Virus record (IMG/VR): IMGVR_UViG_3300013286_000001
Span: 1-64,000 of that record
Reading direction: 5' to 3' (one strand)
DNA: 64,000 bases
Source of the DNA: a virus
The notes under the pieces are model-generated. The model was given only the letters and a program-made list of their open reading frames with translations, was not told where the DNA came from and ran no database searches. Each line of letters begins with the position of its first letter. Positions within the stretch are counted from its first letter, which is position 1. Shown in pieces: positions 8,280 through 16,127 of the stretch. The translations under genes and the position numbers were made by a program.

Positions 8280-8491
8280 TATCGTCTACTCGGCTTATTG
8301 CGCTCTTCTTTGCCTTTACAAAAGGCACACAGCGTGCAGCCAGGAATAGCAAGCCGTCTTGCTTGAGGAATTGGTGTGTCGCACTCTTTGCAATCTTCTG
8401 CACTAATGCCTTCATACACAACTCGATTTGCTAAAGTTGCGTTTAACAATACTTCTTGATAACCGCTTGCTACATCTACGTCGTCAGCCAT
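8279..8491 (-). CDS. DksA/TraR-type C4 zinc finger protein
   Basis: 70 residues ending in C-x2-C-x17-C-x2-C (CKECDTPIPQ...CTLCAFC), the DksA/TraR zinc finger. Such small phage proteins bind the RNA polymerase secondary channel. The N-terminal coiled coil of true DksA is absent, as in other short phage versions. It overlaps the deaminase gene by 8 nt. Confidence 0.85.
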   Translation of the reverse strand: MADDVDVASGYQEVLLNATLANRVVYEGISAEDCKECDTPIPQARRLAIPGCTLCAFCKGKEERNKPSRR

Positions 8492-8897
8492 TGTATTCTA
8501 CCTTTATACCGTTTGAGATTAAGTGTTTAATTGCTTCTTGCTGTGCTTCGGCCCAACGGCCTGGATTACCCACAGGTGGCATTACTACTTCTGCGACCCG
8601 CTTGCTCGCCACAATTGCTGCTGCGCAAGCCAGGCACGGCTGACTGGTAACGAACAGTGTTAGGCCAGAGCCTTCAGAGTTTTGAAGGGCATTGACTTCC
8701 GCATGAATAACCATAAACGTTGAACTTTCATTATTTAGCGTATCGTCATTATACTCTGGTGGAGGACCATTGTAACCTGCCCCGTTAAGTTTTCTTTTGC
8801 TAGTTACTACAACTGCGCCTACTTTACGTTCTTGCTTTGACCATTCGCCGACTTGACTGGCTAGCTGCATAAAGCGGTCATGCCATTTTTGTTCCAA
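8484..8897 (-). CDS. dCMP deaminase
   Basis: 137 residues with the zinc-dependent deaminase motifs His65-Ala-Glu67 (HAEVNA) and Pro87-Cys88-x2-Cys91 (PCLACA). It converts dCMP to dUMP, feeding host thymidylate synthesis and regulating the dCTP pool. TTG start with a GGAG ribosome site 8 nt upstream. In a phage that also carries a dCMP-type methyltransferase, this enzyme competes for the same substrate, as in T4. Confidence 0.92.
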   Translation of the reverse strand: MEQKWHDRFMQLASQVGEWSKQERKVGAVVVTSKRKLNGAGYNGPPPEYNDDTLNNESSTFMVIHAEVNALQNSEGSGLTLFVTSQPCLACAAAIVASKRVAEVVMPPVGNPGRWAEAQQEAIKHLISNGIKVEYNG

Positions 8898-8920
8898 AGT
8901 ATCTACTCCAGTATGCAGTT

Positions 8921-8949
8921 AATAAAATGCGCCGGAAATACCAGCGCAT
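8921..8949 (-). terminator. Rho-independent terminator after the ssDNA-binding gene
   Basis: Minus strand ATGCGCTGG/CCGGCGCAT stem with a 5-nt loop, followed by TTTATT. It lies 22 nt beyond the stop of the DUF669-type gene. Confidence 0.75.
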
Positions 8950-8970
8950 CTTACCATTACTTAGCAGCTA

Positions 8971-9657
8971 CTACCAAGGTTGACTTGGAGTTTCAACGGT
9001 GCCATCCGGGATTGCAGGCTGGCTTTGTGCTGCGGCTGCCACCAAGGCTTGCGCGTCTGCAAGAGCTTTTTGAGCAGCAGCTACTGGGTCAACAGCTGTA
9101 GTTTGAGCAGCAGGAGTTTCAACAGTTTTTGCAACAGAAGCTGTGGCCGTTGGAGCAGCGGCAGGTTTTGCTGGAGCCGACGGAGCTGCTGGAGCAGAAC
9201 TTGCACCTGCTGGCGCGGCAGTTGCACCGCCTACTGCGCGGAAACCTTGAAACTCGTTGCGAGCTTCATACAACACGCCAGAGTCTTTGTCGTTGGCTAC
9301 ATTGTAGGTCGGAGCAGTGATTTTCACACGGGCTTCGAACGGAATGCCGCAAAGCTGAGCAACGTTGCTGAGATTCAATACGCCAATGGCATGGCAAAGA
9401 GCGGACAGTTGACGCTGGCCAATTTCTTGCGCTTGCGGATTTGGGTTTTGGTAGTTGATGTTACCAAACACAACGCGGTTAGCATGAGTTGGGCCTTGTA
9501 CTTTGGCCATTATGCTGACCATGGAGCCAGTACCGGCTTTGGTTGGTTTCAGCTCGGACTTCTCAATTACAAACTGATACCAGCCAACTGGAATCGGCTC
9601 AAAGTCGGAAGAGGCTGGTTGTACTTCAGTTGCGTTAAAGCTAAGAGTTAGGGACAT
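8971..9657 (-). CDS. ssDNA-binding-like protein (DUF669 type)
   Basis: 228 residues from the ATG at 9657; a start 36 nt upstream has poorer context. An N-terminal globular domain of about 125 residues (GWYQFVIEKSELKPTKAGTG, VFGNINYQNPNPQAQEIGQRQL, LSALCHAIGV) matches phage DUF669 proteins, found beside Sak4-type recombinases and thought to act as single-strand DNA-binding proteins. A long Ala/Pro-rich linker follows and the C-terminus ends in PSQPW, reminiscent of SSB interaction tails. Located just downstream of the tRNA pair and the Sak4-like ATPase. Confidence 0.8.
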   Translation of the reverse strand: MSLTLSFNATEVQPASSDFEPIPVGWYQFVIEKSELKPTKAGTGSMVSIMAKVQGPTHANRVVFGNINYQNPNPQAQEIGQRQLSALCHAIGVLNLSNVAQLCGIPFEARVKITAPTYNVANDKDSGVLYEARNEFQGFRAVGGATAAPAGASSAPAAPSAPAKPAAAPTATASVAKTVETPAAQTTAVDPVAAAQKALADAQALVAAAAQSQPAIPDGTVETPSQPW

Positions 9658-9723
9658 TTGTTTATCTCGTTTATTTGCTACCTTACTTTGCAAATGCCAG
9701 GTGTAAGGAATAACCTGTTTATT

Positions 9724-9804
9724 TGGTGCAGACGTCCGTACATACTACGAATGCGGTAGGCCGCTACCCTTCCTCACTGTTTGCCATGCGAGTGGTCCAT
9801 CTGC
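9724..9804 (-). ncRNA. tRNA-like structured RNA ending in CCA
   Basis: On the minus strand 81 nt begin GCAGATG and end CGTCTGC-A-CCA, giving a 7-bp acceptor-like stem (one G-T pair), an A discriminator and encoded CCA. A 5-bp stem with a 7-nt loop (TTCGT/ACGGA) sits where a T-arm should be. The middle forms a GGTAG/CTACC hairpin, but no normal 7-nt anticodon loop and no GTTCGA loop are visible. It lies 7 nt downstream of tRNA-Ile. It may be a degenerate tRNA or a tRNA mimic. Confidence 0.4.
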
Positions 9805-9811
9805 ATTTGTT

Positions 9812-9888
9812 TGGTGGGCCGGACAGGACTTGAACCTGCGACCGATCGATTATGAGTCGACTGCTCTAACCAACTGAGCTACAGGCCC
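9812..9888 (-). tRNA. tRNA-Ile2 with CAU anticodon (AUA decoding)
   Basis: 77 nt including encoded CCA. D-arm (TAGCTCAGTTGGTTAGAGCA), an anticodon arm with loop CTCATAA, and T-arm GTTCAAGTC are all present. The loop and flanks (GACTCATAATCG) match the bacterial tRNA-Ile2 that TilS converts to a lysidine anticodon reading AUA, not tRNA-Met. One T-C mismatch lies in the acceptor stem. It probably helps translate AUA codons, frequent in this AT-leaning phage. Confidence 0.9.
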
Positions 9889-9894
9889 AAAATT

Positions 9895-10608
9895 TTAAAT
9901 AGAACAACCCATCTTAGCAAAGATGTGAGTTAGGCTTGGATACTCGAGTTCGTCCAGTACACCAGAACGGTCTTTGCACTGATATTGCCAGTTTGCTTTT
10001 GTCCGCAGCTGACGAGCGCCATTGTTGGCAATTTCCAAGGCAAATACTTCGTCAAGCAGATAAGGCATGCCGGACTGTAGCATTTTACCTGGAAATTTCA
10101 TACCGATTTGGGTGGTGCCCATTACATCGTCAGTTACTTTTTCCGCTTTGCAGAGGAAGACAATATTGTGGTGGGTCGGCAAATCACGGAACGCACGCAC
10201 CAGACCAAGAACGTCTTGGCCGAGAATACCATATGCTTGACGCGGGTCTTTTACTGTGGGGTTAGCCAAGGCTTCGGTTAAAACTGTTTCTGCAGTATCA
10301 GACAACGAGTCAAGAATAACTGTTTTATACTGTAATGCAGCGGGCGTTTGCAGCCATGCATAAATTTCTTTAAGCTTGGCAACTGTAGAAACATCAATGT
10401 ACGGAACATTGTATGTAACCCAGTCTTGATCAGCGCCGTACACTTTGGCAATATTGTCTGGGCTGAGAGACAACAAACCGCGTTCAGCGTTCAGCAAAAG
10501 CGGCGCTGGAGCAGATGCTGCAATCATAGTCTTGCCATTACCGCTAAGGCCGTAAATGGCCATTCGGATTGGTCCGGGCGGTGTAGCACCTGTTACTTTA
10601 ACTTCCAT
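9895..10608 (-). CDS. Sak4-like RecA-fold ATPase (AAA_24)
   Basis: 237 residues. Walker A GLSGNGKT (20-27), a Walker B-like strand TVILDSLSDTAETVL near 100-115, and downstream motifs of the AAA_24/Sak4 family. Sak4 proteins are short RecA paralogues that anneal single-stranded DNA and work with a phage SSB. The DUF669-type protein and a PD-(D/E)XK nuclease nearby support a recombination role. Driven by its own promoter (TGTACA-17-TATAAT), and the message probably runs into the tRNA genes. Confidence 0.88.
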   Translation of the reverse strand: MEVKVTGATPPGPIRMAIYGLSGNGKTMIAASAPAPLLLNAERGLLSLSPDNIAKVYGADQDWVTYNVPYIDVSTVAKLKEIYAWLQTPAALQYKTVILDSLSDTAETVLTEALANPTVKDPRQAYGILGQDVLGLVRAFRDLPTHHNIVFLCKAEKVTDDVMGTTQIGMKFPGKMLQSGMPYLLDEVFALEIANNGARQLRTKANWQYQCKDRSGVLDELEYPSLTHIFAKMGCSI

Positions 10609-10634
10609 TATCTTGTCTCTCAGTTCATTTAGCT

Positions 10635-10663
10635 ATTATATTGCGCTGCTTAAGGCTTGTACA
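10635..10663 (-). promoter_or_regulatory. Promoter for the Sak4-like ATPase and tRNA unit
   Basis: Minus strand TGTACA, 17 bp, TATAAT, followed by AGC. Matches the shared phage promoter form; the gene starts about 27 nt beyond the -10 box. Confidence 0.75.
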
Positions 10664-10710
10664 ACTTTATTTAAAATAAATGTTCCCAGCAACGCGCAAC
10701 TGGGTTATAA

Positions 10711-11097
10711 TCAGTTGGTTTCGACTTCCGGCGCTTTAGTGATCTTGACCTGAGGACTGCCTGGCGAAGTAGTAATGGCTTCAAGAGCTGCTTCAAGATC
10801 ATCGCCAGTTAGTGCTTTAAGACCTGTTGCGCTGATAGTATAGCTGACTTTGAAAACGCCGGCAAATTTTTCTTTGCCAAGCTTTTCTCGTGCGTCAGCC
10901 AATGAAGGCTCAAACACCTTGACATTTTCAGTATTGGTGAACGACAGTTTATAGCCATCCATCGCAACGGTCTTTGAGCCTTTCTTTGTATGACCCGAGC
11001 GCGCAAGTAGCTCAAGCCGCGCATTAAGCTCAAGCTCTTTAATCTGCTCAAGCGACTTTTTAATGGCTTCCCACTTTGGAACAGTCATTCCGCTCAT
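10711..11097 (-). CDS. Uncharacterised replication-region protein
   Basis: 128 residues, not recognised. A predicted helical N-terminus (WEAIKKSLEQIKELELNARLELLAR) is followed by a strand-rich core and an acidic tail. It overlaps the lipoprotein gene by 4 nt and precedes the Sak4-like ATPase. A GC-rich CCCAG/CTGGG hairpin lies just after its stop. Phage Sak4 regions often hold a small partner protein here; the function is unknown. Confidence 0.75.
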   Translation of the reverse strand: MSGMTVPKWEAIKKSLEQIKELELNARLELLARSGHTKKGSKTVAMDGYKLSFTNTENVKVFEPSLADAREKLGKEKFAGVFKVSYTISATGLKALTGDDLEAALEAITTSPGSPQVKITKAPEVETN

Positions 11098-11531
11098 TGT
11101 TTTACTCCTGGCGTAACAGCGTCAATCAAAGCGTCTGAACTGCCTTTAACACGGATGTCCGGCAGAATTGTTTGAGGCTTGAACTCAACGCGATAGTGGT
11201 AAACGCTTACGTCAGCACCATACAGCTGTTCGCTGAAGTAGGTCACATTATCTGACAAACCAAGCGAATGCTTTTTATACTCCTTGGGCCCAACTTTACA
11301 AGTAACGTCCAACTTGCGCGCGCTACTTGCGTCAAACGCACAACGGCCTTCAATTGACAGCATATAGCCACCAGTGATTCCATTGTATAAAACGATGCGC
11401 CGTGTAATTTCAAAGTTGTCGGCTGCAGCAGACAGGTTGCGTGAAGCAATATCTGCGTCACGGCCACAACCAGAAAGTACACTTGCAGAAAGAGCAAGTA
11501 ACCCAACTGTTTTAAGCAATTTGATTTTCAT
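11094..11531 (-). CDS. Putative secreted lipoprotein
   Basis: 145 residues with a lipoprotein signal peptide: KIKLLK, a hydrophobic stretch (TVGLLALSASVL) and the lipobox LSGC (Cys22). The mature part is predicted strand-rich with two further cysteines. The export signal predicts attachment to a membrane, unusual inside a DNA-replication cluster. It has its own promoter. A role such as superinfection exclusion is an inference. Confidence 0.8.
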   Translation of the reverse strand: MKIKLLKTVGLLALSASVLSGCGRDADIASRNLSAAADNFEITRRIVLYNGITGGYMLSIEGRCAFDASSARKLDVTCKVGPKEYKKHSLGLSDNVTYFSEQLYGADVSVYHYRVEFKPQTILPDIRVKGSSDALIDAVTPGVKQ

Positions 11532-11563
11532 TTATCAACTCCAACTATTATTTATGAAGTTCA

Positions 11564-11593
11564 ATTATAACTTATTACTTGTTCTTTTGTAAC
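11564..11593 (-). promoter_or_regulatory. Promoter for the lipoprotein gene unit
   Basis: Minus strand GTTACA, 18 bp, TATAAT; a GGAG ribosome site and the ATG follow within 35 nt. Confidence 0.65.
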
Positions 11594-11601
11594 CTACTTT
11601 A

Positions 11602-14127
11602 TTACTCTTCATTTGACTGTTGAACTATATAAACTTGAGTATCAGCTGGGAGCGCAGAAGCAGTAATACCCAGCGGAATACCGCCAGGAGTTCTTAGCTC
11701 AATTATGCCTTGGCCAACTAAACTTTTAAGGGCTTCGTCTCGGCCTTGAGTGCTAATCTCTGGCCGGCTTAAGCCAAAGAATCGTGCAGTATACTGACTA
11801 AATAACCCGACTGTTAGTACATGAGACTGAATGCTTTTATCCAGCGTAGTTGATAATCGGCCAGCTTTGCGCAGTAACTCTCGAATTGAATCAAGGTCTG
11901 TACCTTCCGTATAGAATTTAATAACAGCTAACTCATAGCGCGATGCTTGGTTAACGGTGTTCATTGCATGCTTGGCTTGGTGTGTAGTTGTATCAACAGT
12001 TCTCGCAATGCTTTTAAAGAGTAGCTGAGCGTTTTGCTTAACAAACTCCATGACTGCAATGCCCCATTCAAGAGACTCAACAGTATGACTGGCACTCTCA
12101 GGTTCTTCAGACCAAGCGTAGATAGCCGACAGATATTGCGCGTAAGTAATATAACGGTTAAACGCATCTTCTTCCGCGTCACCACCGTCGCCTTTACTTG
12201 CTGTTCCAAGTTCCAGTAGCCTTCTTACCAATGGAACGTTTGAGCGCAACAATTCTTGAGAATGAAGCACGGTAACAGTAGGCGAAGTAGTATAGCGACG
12301 AACCAGGTTTGTTGCTTCCGATAGGTCGATTTGAACTTCACCGTCTGGAACTTCAAACTTGCCATTCCAGCTGTTTGCATCAATGGCCGGCTCATTACTT
12401 ACCCACAGTACCAGCCGAGCTAGCAGCCCGTCGCCAAGATGCTGCATTAATACCGGCTTCATTGCCTTGATTGTAGACAGATAAGCGAGCTGAACAACGT
12501 AATCTTGCAAGTCTACTCGACCGCTGTTTGTATTCTTGTCGGCTGAAGTTGTTGCGCCTGGGGCACAGACATTTTCAGTAAACTCTTTGAGAAAAGCTTT
12601 TGCCCCGCCCGGGTCGTTAGACGTAGCAAAGTTGGCTTCAGCTTCATCGACTAGCCCGATTGCTGCGGCTTGTTTTTCAAACAGTGAGATACTGGCCGCA
12701 AGTTTGTTTGCGCCTTGAAGGCCTTTGCCCATGTCCCGAACTGGGGTAAGGGGCAACGCGCCCATCGAGCCTTCAGCCTGTAGGGTTTGCGACACAAGTC
12801 TTGCAAAGTCTCGGATTCGTCGATACGCTCGTGACTTGCCGCGACCTGAGTTGGCCAGTGTGAAAAAGTGAACAATAGGCCGTTTACAGATTGCGTCTGT
12901 AATAACAGCTTTACCTGTGCTCAGGTATACAGCTTGGCACAGCAGCCGATCGCCAGCAAGCATGCGAGTAAGCTGAATAATCGACGGTGTAGAAACGTCA
13001 AAGGCAACTTCGCTGACACGGTTCAAAGCTTCTGCAAGTATCCGCATGTTCTTTGGTAAAGGCGGTGGCTCGAGCAGCACAACTGACTCAATAGTCGGTG
13101 GAGGCAACATAGCAACAACTTCTTGGCCCATCGATAAGTTGAAAGTAACCATCGGCAGTTCAAGCGAGTTGTTCTTTACCATATTGTTGTAGTGCAAGTC
13201 AAACAGCGAGACCAAGTCAGTCACTTTGCGTTGACGCTTTGGCTTTGTGATGTTTGCTTCATCAGCGCACGGGAAAGACAAGAATACGCGTCGCATCTGG
13301 CCTGCGTCAGCAGAGTAGCGCGAAAGACGCTGGACGAATACTCGCATGACGTCCGAGTTAAGCTGTTGCTGTGGGTCTTTGGCGTAGGCTAATGCTTCTG
13401 GGTCTTCTTTGAATTTCTCAATAAGATATTCGTCAGCCACTTCTTCGCCAACAAACTCGTGACGCAAATTGGCTTGTGCGCGTAACTCAGCGTTTTCTCG
13501 AGACTTTGCAGAAATGACCTCTTCAAAGTACGGCGTCAATGGCTGAATATCCGGCCACGCTGGATTTGAACGACCAGTCATGTACAAAAAGGTGCCAGCC
13601 CCTCGGGCGTCTATGCCGTCTACTACCTTGGCAATAACGCCGGCCACTTCTGCCGGGCAGCTAAAAATTTGGTGTAGGCCGTTACCGCGGCTGGACGTCT
13701 CTGTCCAAGTTTCGTTGGCTTTGCATAATGAAGTGTAGCCGGGGTTGGCCGCCAAGTCGTCGTAGTCAAGAACAATAAAACCCGGCTGAATAAGCCAGAT
13801 GTGCCCCATGGCAGTGGCTTTAGGATGTTCTTTGAGATAGACCTGAACTTTGACGGATAGTGGGTGCTTTGACATCGACGCAATAGCAGCAGTTGCTACT
13901 TCGTAGTTCACCAAGGTTTCTGGCCGACTAACGTCAGGAGCACGACCTGTCATGTGAACTTGTTTTTTGTAGGCTTGGCCATCTTCATCGATAGCCAATT
14001 GCCAAACTCCCCAGACTGGAGAGCCGTCAATCAAACACTGTGGGTAGGATGCCGCGCTTAGGGTCATATAGTAAATCGCCGAAAGAAAGGGTTGCCAGCT
14101 GGTCGTGCTGGGATTACTAATCCGCAA
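11602..14127 (-). CDS. Primase-helicase (AEP primase-like domain plus DUF3987-type ATPase)
   Basis: 841 residues. The N-terminal half has archaeo-eukaryotic primase-like motifs: Asp121-x-Asp123 (IVLDYDDLAA) and SSRGNGLHQIF (145-155), matching the catalytic DxD and SxH motifs of prim-pol enzymes. The C-terminal half has Walker A ANSGRGKS near residue 430 and a Walker B-like GLVDEAEANF, in the DUF3987 helicase-like style. One protein would therefore prime and unwind the replication fork for the family A polymerase. The start used is TTG at 14127, with only weak ribosome-site support; ATG at residue 21 is possible. A long leader with a hairpin lies upstream. Confidence 0.85.
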   Translation of the reverse strand: MRISNPSTTSWQPFLSAIYYMTLSAASYPQCLIDGSPVWGVWQLAIDEDGQAYKKQVHMTGRAPDVSRPETLVNYEVATAAIASMSKHPLSVKVQVYLKEHPKATAMGHIWLIQPGFIVLDYDDLAANPGYTSLCKANETWTETSSRGNGLHQIFSCPAEVAGVIAKVVDGIDARGAGTFLYMTGRSNPAWPDIQPLTPYFEEVISAKSRENAELRAQANLRHEFVGEEVADEYLIEKFKEDPEALAYAKDPQQQLNSDVMRVFVQRLSRYSADAGQMRRVFLSFPCADEANITKPKRQRKVTDLVSLFDLHYNNMVKNNSLELPMVTFNLSMGQEVVAMLPPPTIESVVLLEPPPLPKNMRILAEALNRVSEVAFDVSTPSIIQLTRMLAGDRLLCQAVYLSTGKAVITDAICKRPIVHFFTLANSGRGKSRAYRRIRDFARLVSQTLQAEGSMGALPLTPVRDMGKGLQGANKLAASISLFEKQAAAIGLVDEAEANFATSNDPGGAKAFLKEFTENVCAPGATTSADKNTNSGRVDLQDYVVQLAYLSTIKAMKPVLMQHLGDGLLARLVLWVSNEPAIDANSWNGKFEVPDGEVQIDLSEATNLVRRYTTSPTVTVLHSQELLRSNVPLVRRLLELGTASKGDGGDAEEDAFNRYITYAQYLSAIYAWSEEPESASHTVESLEWGIAVMEFVKQNAQLLFKSIARTVDTTTHQAKHAMNTVNQASRYELAVIKFYTEGTDLDSIRELLRKAGRLSTTLDKSIQSHVLTVGLFSQYTARFFGLSRPEISTQGRDEALKSLVGQGIIELRTPGGIPLGITASALPADTQVYIVQQSNEE
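14035..14046 (+). repeat. Dispersed near-palindrome copy (ACACTGTGGGTA)
   Basis: One mismatch to CCACTGTGGGTA. It lies inside the primase-helicase gene on the template side. Confidence 0.6.
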
Positions 14128-14148
14128 AAGGCTGTACTACTACCCTGA

Positions 14149-14164
14149 GAGAGACCAATCTCTC
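14149..14164. other. Hairpin in the primase leader
   Basis: Perfect 6-bp stem GAGAGA/TCTCTC with a 4-nt loop, about 22 nt upstream of the TTG start and downstream of the predicted promoter. It may influence translation of the weakly started primase. Confidence 0.5.
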
Positions 14165-14219
14165 GACGTCGGCGAACGCTTTGATAGCAGCACAGTCTTT
14201 TGCAGACTAGAGGAAAGTA

Positions 14220-14248
14220 ATAATAGGCTTTAAAAAGGAATAAGTAAA
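14220..14248 (-). promoter_or_regulatory. Promoter for the primase-helicase gene
   Basis: Minus strand TTTACT, 17 bp, TATTAT. It predicts a leader of about 85 nt that contains the GAGAGA hairpin. Confidence 0.7.
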
Positions 14249-14266
14249 TGCTAGCGTAAACTAGCT

Positions 14267-14797
14267 TTACTCAACGTCAATAGTTAACTGGTTAGGCCAG
14301 TCGCGATCGGCAATAATAGCCTCTTTCAATGCTTCTGCGTTAAGAGTATTGAGTTGTGTGGTTACCAGCCGCAGAGCTTCTGCGCGAATGTTTTGGTGTG
14401 ACAAAGTTAGCCGAGCAGTTTGCGTGGCTTCGCTTTGGACTCGCTGACGATAAGGCAAAAGCTTGGCTTCGGTGTTGGTAAGTTGCATTACCTGAAGAGT
14501 TGCGGCGTCTGCCAAGGCTTGAGCCTTTTTAGCTGACGCCATCCACTTGTCGTAGTCTTCCGGAGTTTCGCATTGCAGTGCTTTATGTAAAGCAGCATGT
14601 GCTGCCATCTGCCCAGCAATTACCAATGAGTTGTGGTGGCGAATCATAACCGAGTAATCGCCGGCTTGGCAATGCGAAAGCAGTACGTCAGCATGAGCTG
14701 CAAGTAAAGCTGGATCACCCATCCCCGAGGCTAACCCAGCGGACATACCAAGATAAGTGGCCGGATCAAGCGAAGGGCTTAGCTTTTCATTCGACAT
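14267..14797 (-). CDS. Uncharacterised early protein
   Basis: 176 residues, almost entirely helical and Ala-rich, no recognised motif. It begins inside the last codons of the upstream gene (11-nt overlap), so the pair is translationally coupled and would be the first transcribed leftward from the candidate origin. A GCTAG/CTAGC hairpin follows its stop, overlapping the primase promoter. Confidence 0.8.
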   Translation of the reverse strand: MSNEKLSPSLDPATYLGMSAGLASGMGDPALLAAHADVLLSHCQAGDYSVMIRHHNSLVIAGQMAAHAALHKALQCETPEDYDKWMASAKKAQALADAATLQVMQLTNTEAKLLPYRQRVQSEATQTARLTLSHQNIRAEALRLVTTQLNTLNAEALKEAIIADRDWPNQLTIDVE

Positions 14798-15161
14798 TTT
14801 CAGCCTCCTTTTTCAGCATATTTTGAAAGCTGTCTTCAATTGTCTTCTTCAATACGTTTTGAATGTTATCGTCGCCAATACGCATAAGCCATTCGTCTTT
14901 TGCAAGGCCCTGAGCGTTGTAGACTGGCTGTTTAAAAAAGTCGCAAGCAATAACAACTTTGCCTTGCAAAACTTCTACCAACCAGCGTTTTGAGGACGAA
15001 GCAGTATAGTGAATAGTTGTAGGCATTACGCCAACTTTTACAATTATTTCGTAATTTTTTCCAGCTTCAATTTGCTCAATAACGCGTACTGTCTTACCAA
15101 TATTTTCTGGCACAAACGAGTTGATGATTATTGCCAAGCATCCAGGTTCAATCGGTTTCAT
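14787..15161 (-). CDS. Uncharacterised first leftward gene, possible small beta-barrel
   Basis: 124 residues from the ATG at 15161; an upstream start 36 nt earlier would overlap the promoter -10 region. The N-terminal 75 residues alternate strands (MKPIEPGCLAIII, KTVRVIEQIEAG, YEIIVKVG, RWLVEVLQ), like an SH3-type barrel; the C-terminal 35 residues are helical and charged. First gene left of the origin-like region. Function unknown. Confidence 0.8.
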   Translation of the reverse strand: MKPIEPGCLAIIINSFVPENIGKTVRVIEQIEAGKNYEIIVKVGVMPTTIHYTASSSKRWLVEVLQGKVVIACDFFKQPVYNAQGLAKDEWLMRIGDDNIQNVLKKTIEDSFQNMLKKEAENVE

Positions 15162-15192
15162 TCTCAAATACCTAACGGTGATTAATGAAAGA

Positions 15193-15221
15193 ATCATAAA
15201 CCCTTTCTAGATTTTTGTAAA
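15193..15221 (-). promoter_or_regulatory. Leftward early promoter beside the candidate origin
   Basis: Minus strand TTTACA, 17 bp, TATGAT. Two direct copies of AAACCCTTTC overlap the element, which could be regulator sites. Drives the first leftward genes. Confidence 0.8.
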
Positions 15222-15250
15222 CCCTTTCGCGCGCTATATAGAAGGACGGT

Positions 15251-15261
15251 AACCCACAGTG
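15251..15261 (-). repeat. Dispersed near-palindrome copy upstream of the leftward promoter
   Basis: CACTGTGGGTT on the minus strand, about 30 bp upstream of the -35 box at 15216-15221. Confidence 0.65.
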
Positions 15262-15329
15262 ATAGGCCATGAGGCTCAAGGGATGAAACAAGCTGTTTTA
15301 CACCCTCTTACGTTACTTTATAACTACTA

Positions 15330-16048
15330 GATGCAAATGCTCGCATCGATGCGCATCAGGCTATCCGCGTAATCTTATGGAGCCTGAATTCGTCTAGCTA
15401 GCAACCAACGCTGATTCACGGCGATGCGTCCTATTTTAGCAAACTAGCCTGATGCAAAATCCGCATCTGTTTTGCATCTGTTTTGCATCAGGTAAAGCGC
15501 ATAAAAGCTATTAAGCAGATTTATTTAAACTAACAACTTGGATCAGTGACTTTAAACCTTCTTTCTGGCTTATTTTGGTTTGAGATTTGCATCAGCTGAC
15601 TCTTGCATCAGGCCTCGCATCTGTCTAAGCCCTTGTTTTATAAGGCTTTTTAGTCTCCTGATGCAAAGATGCGCGTCAGGCAGGGTGCCCTATATTTGCT
15701 AGGGTGTGTAAGTCCATATAGGCCTGTCTATATATTTTTAATTTTTAAAAAATATATACAGCTATAGGCTATTGGTAGTAAGTAGACGGACAAATGGAGA
15801 CTTACACACTAGCTGATAGCAGGTAGGGCTAGGCCGCATCCGCCTAGGCCATCCGCATCTGCATCAGGCCGCATCACCTGCATAAAGCTAAACGCACAGA
15901 ATTTAGACCAAAGGTAATGAGATCAAGCACTTAGGCTCCGTGCAGCACAGATGCAAACTAGATGCATCTGGTGCGTTAGGCTACGCAACAAAAGGTGTAC
16001 TTCGCCTAGCATTTGCTATATGATGCGAGAGTTACGAGGATTTGCATC
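15330..16048. other. Candidate replication origin: 23 GCATC/GATGC repeats around an AT-rich core
   Basis: The non-coding stretch 15222-16127 separates leftward from rightward transcription. It holds 23 copies of GCATC or GATGC in 719 bp, where about 1.4 would be expected by chance. Many sit in the longer form TTTGCATCAG or its complement, for example at 15451, 15463, 15474, 15485, 15589, 15605, 16044. At 15728-15759 lies a nearly pure A/T tract with dyad symmetry (TATATATTTTT/AAAAATATATA), like a DNA-unwinding element. Iteron-like repeats plus an AT-rich core at a divergence point fit an origin; a large enhancer or packaging site is the alternative. No gene is visible inside. Confidence 0.7.
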
Positions 16049-16101
16049 AGCTAAAATTCGAGCAAATCTGACCGGAATAGTCTAAAGAGTCGCGTTGCCG
16101 A

Positions 16102-16113
16102 CCACTGTGGGTA
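16102..16113 (+). repeat. Dispersed near-palindrome CCACTGTGGGTA upstream of the rightward promoter
   Basis: Exact copy ending 14 bp before the -35 box at 16128. Confidence 0.7.
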
Positions 16114-16127
16114 TCTATAGATAAAGA

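Noticed and set aside
8980-9651. 223-residue plus-strand frame opposite the ssDNA-binding gene
   Set aside because: Cys/Arg/Trp-rich without any motif or ribosome site, and fully antisense to a well-supported gene. It is a shadow of the Ala/Pro-rich coding strand.
15330-16048. CRISPR array at the GCATC repeats
   Set aside because: Repeats are only 5-10 bp, in both orientations and at irregular spacing, with no spacer-sized units or cas genes.
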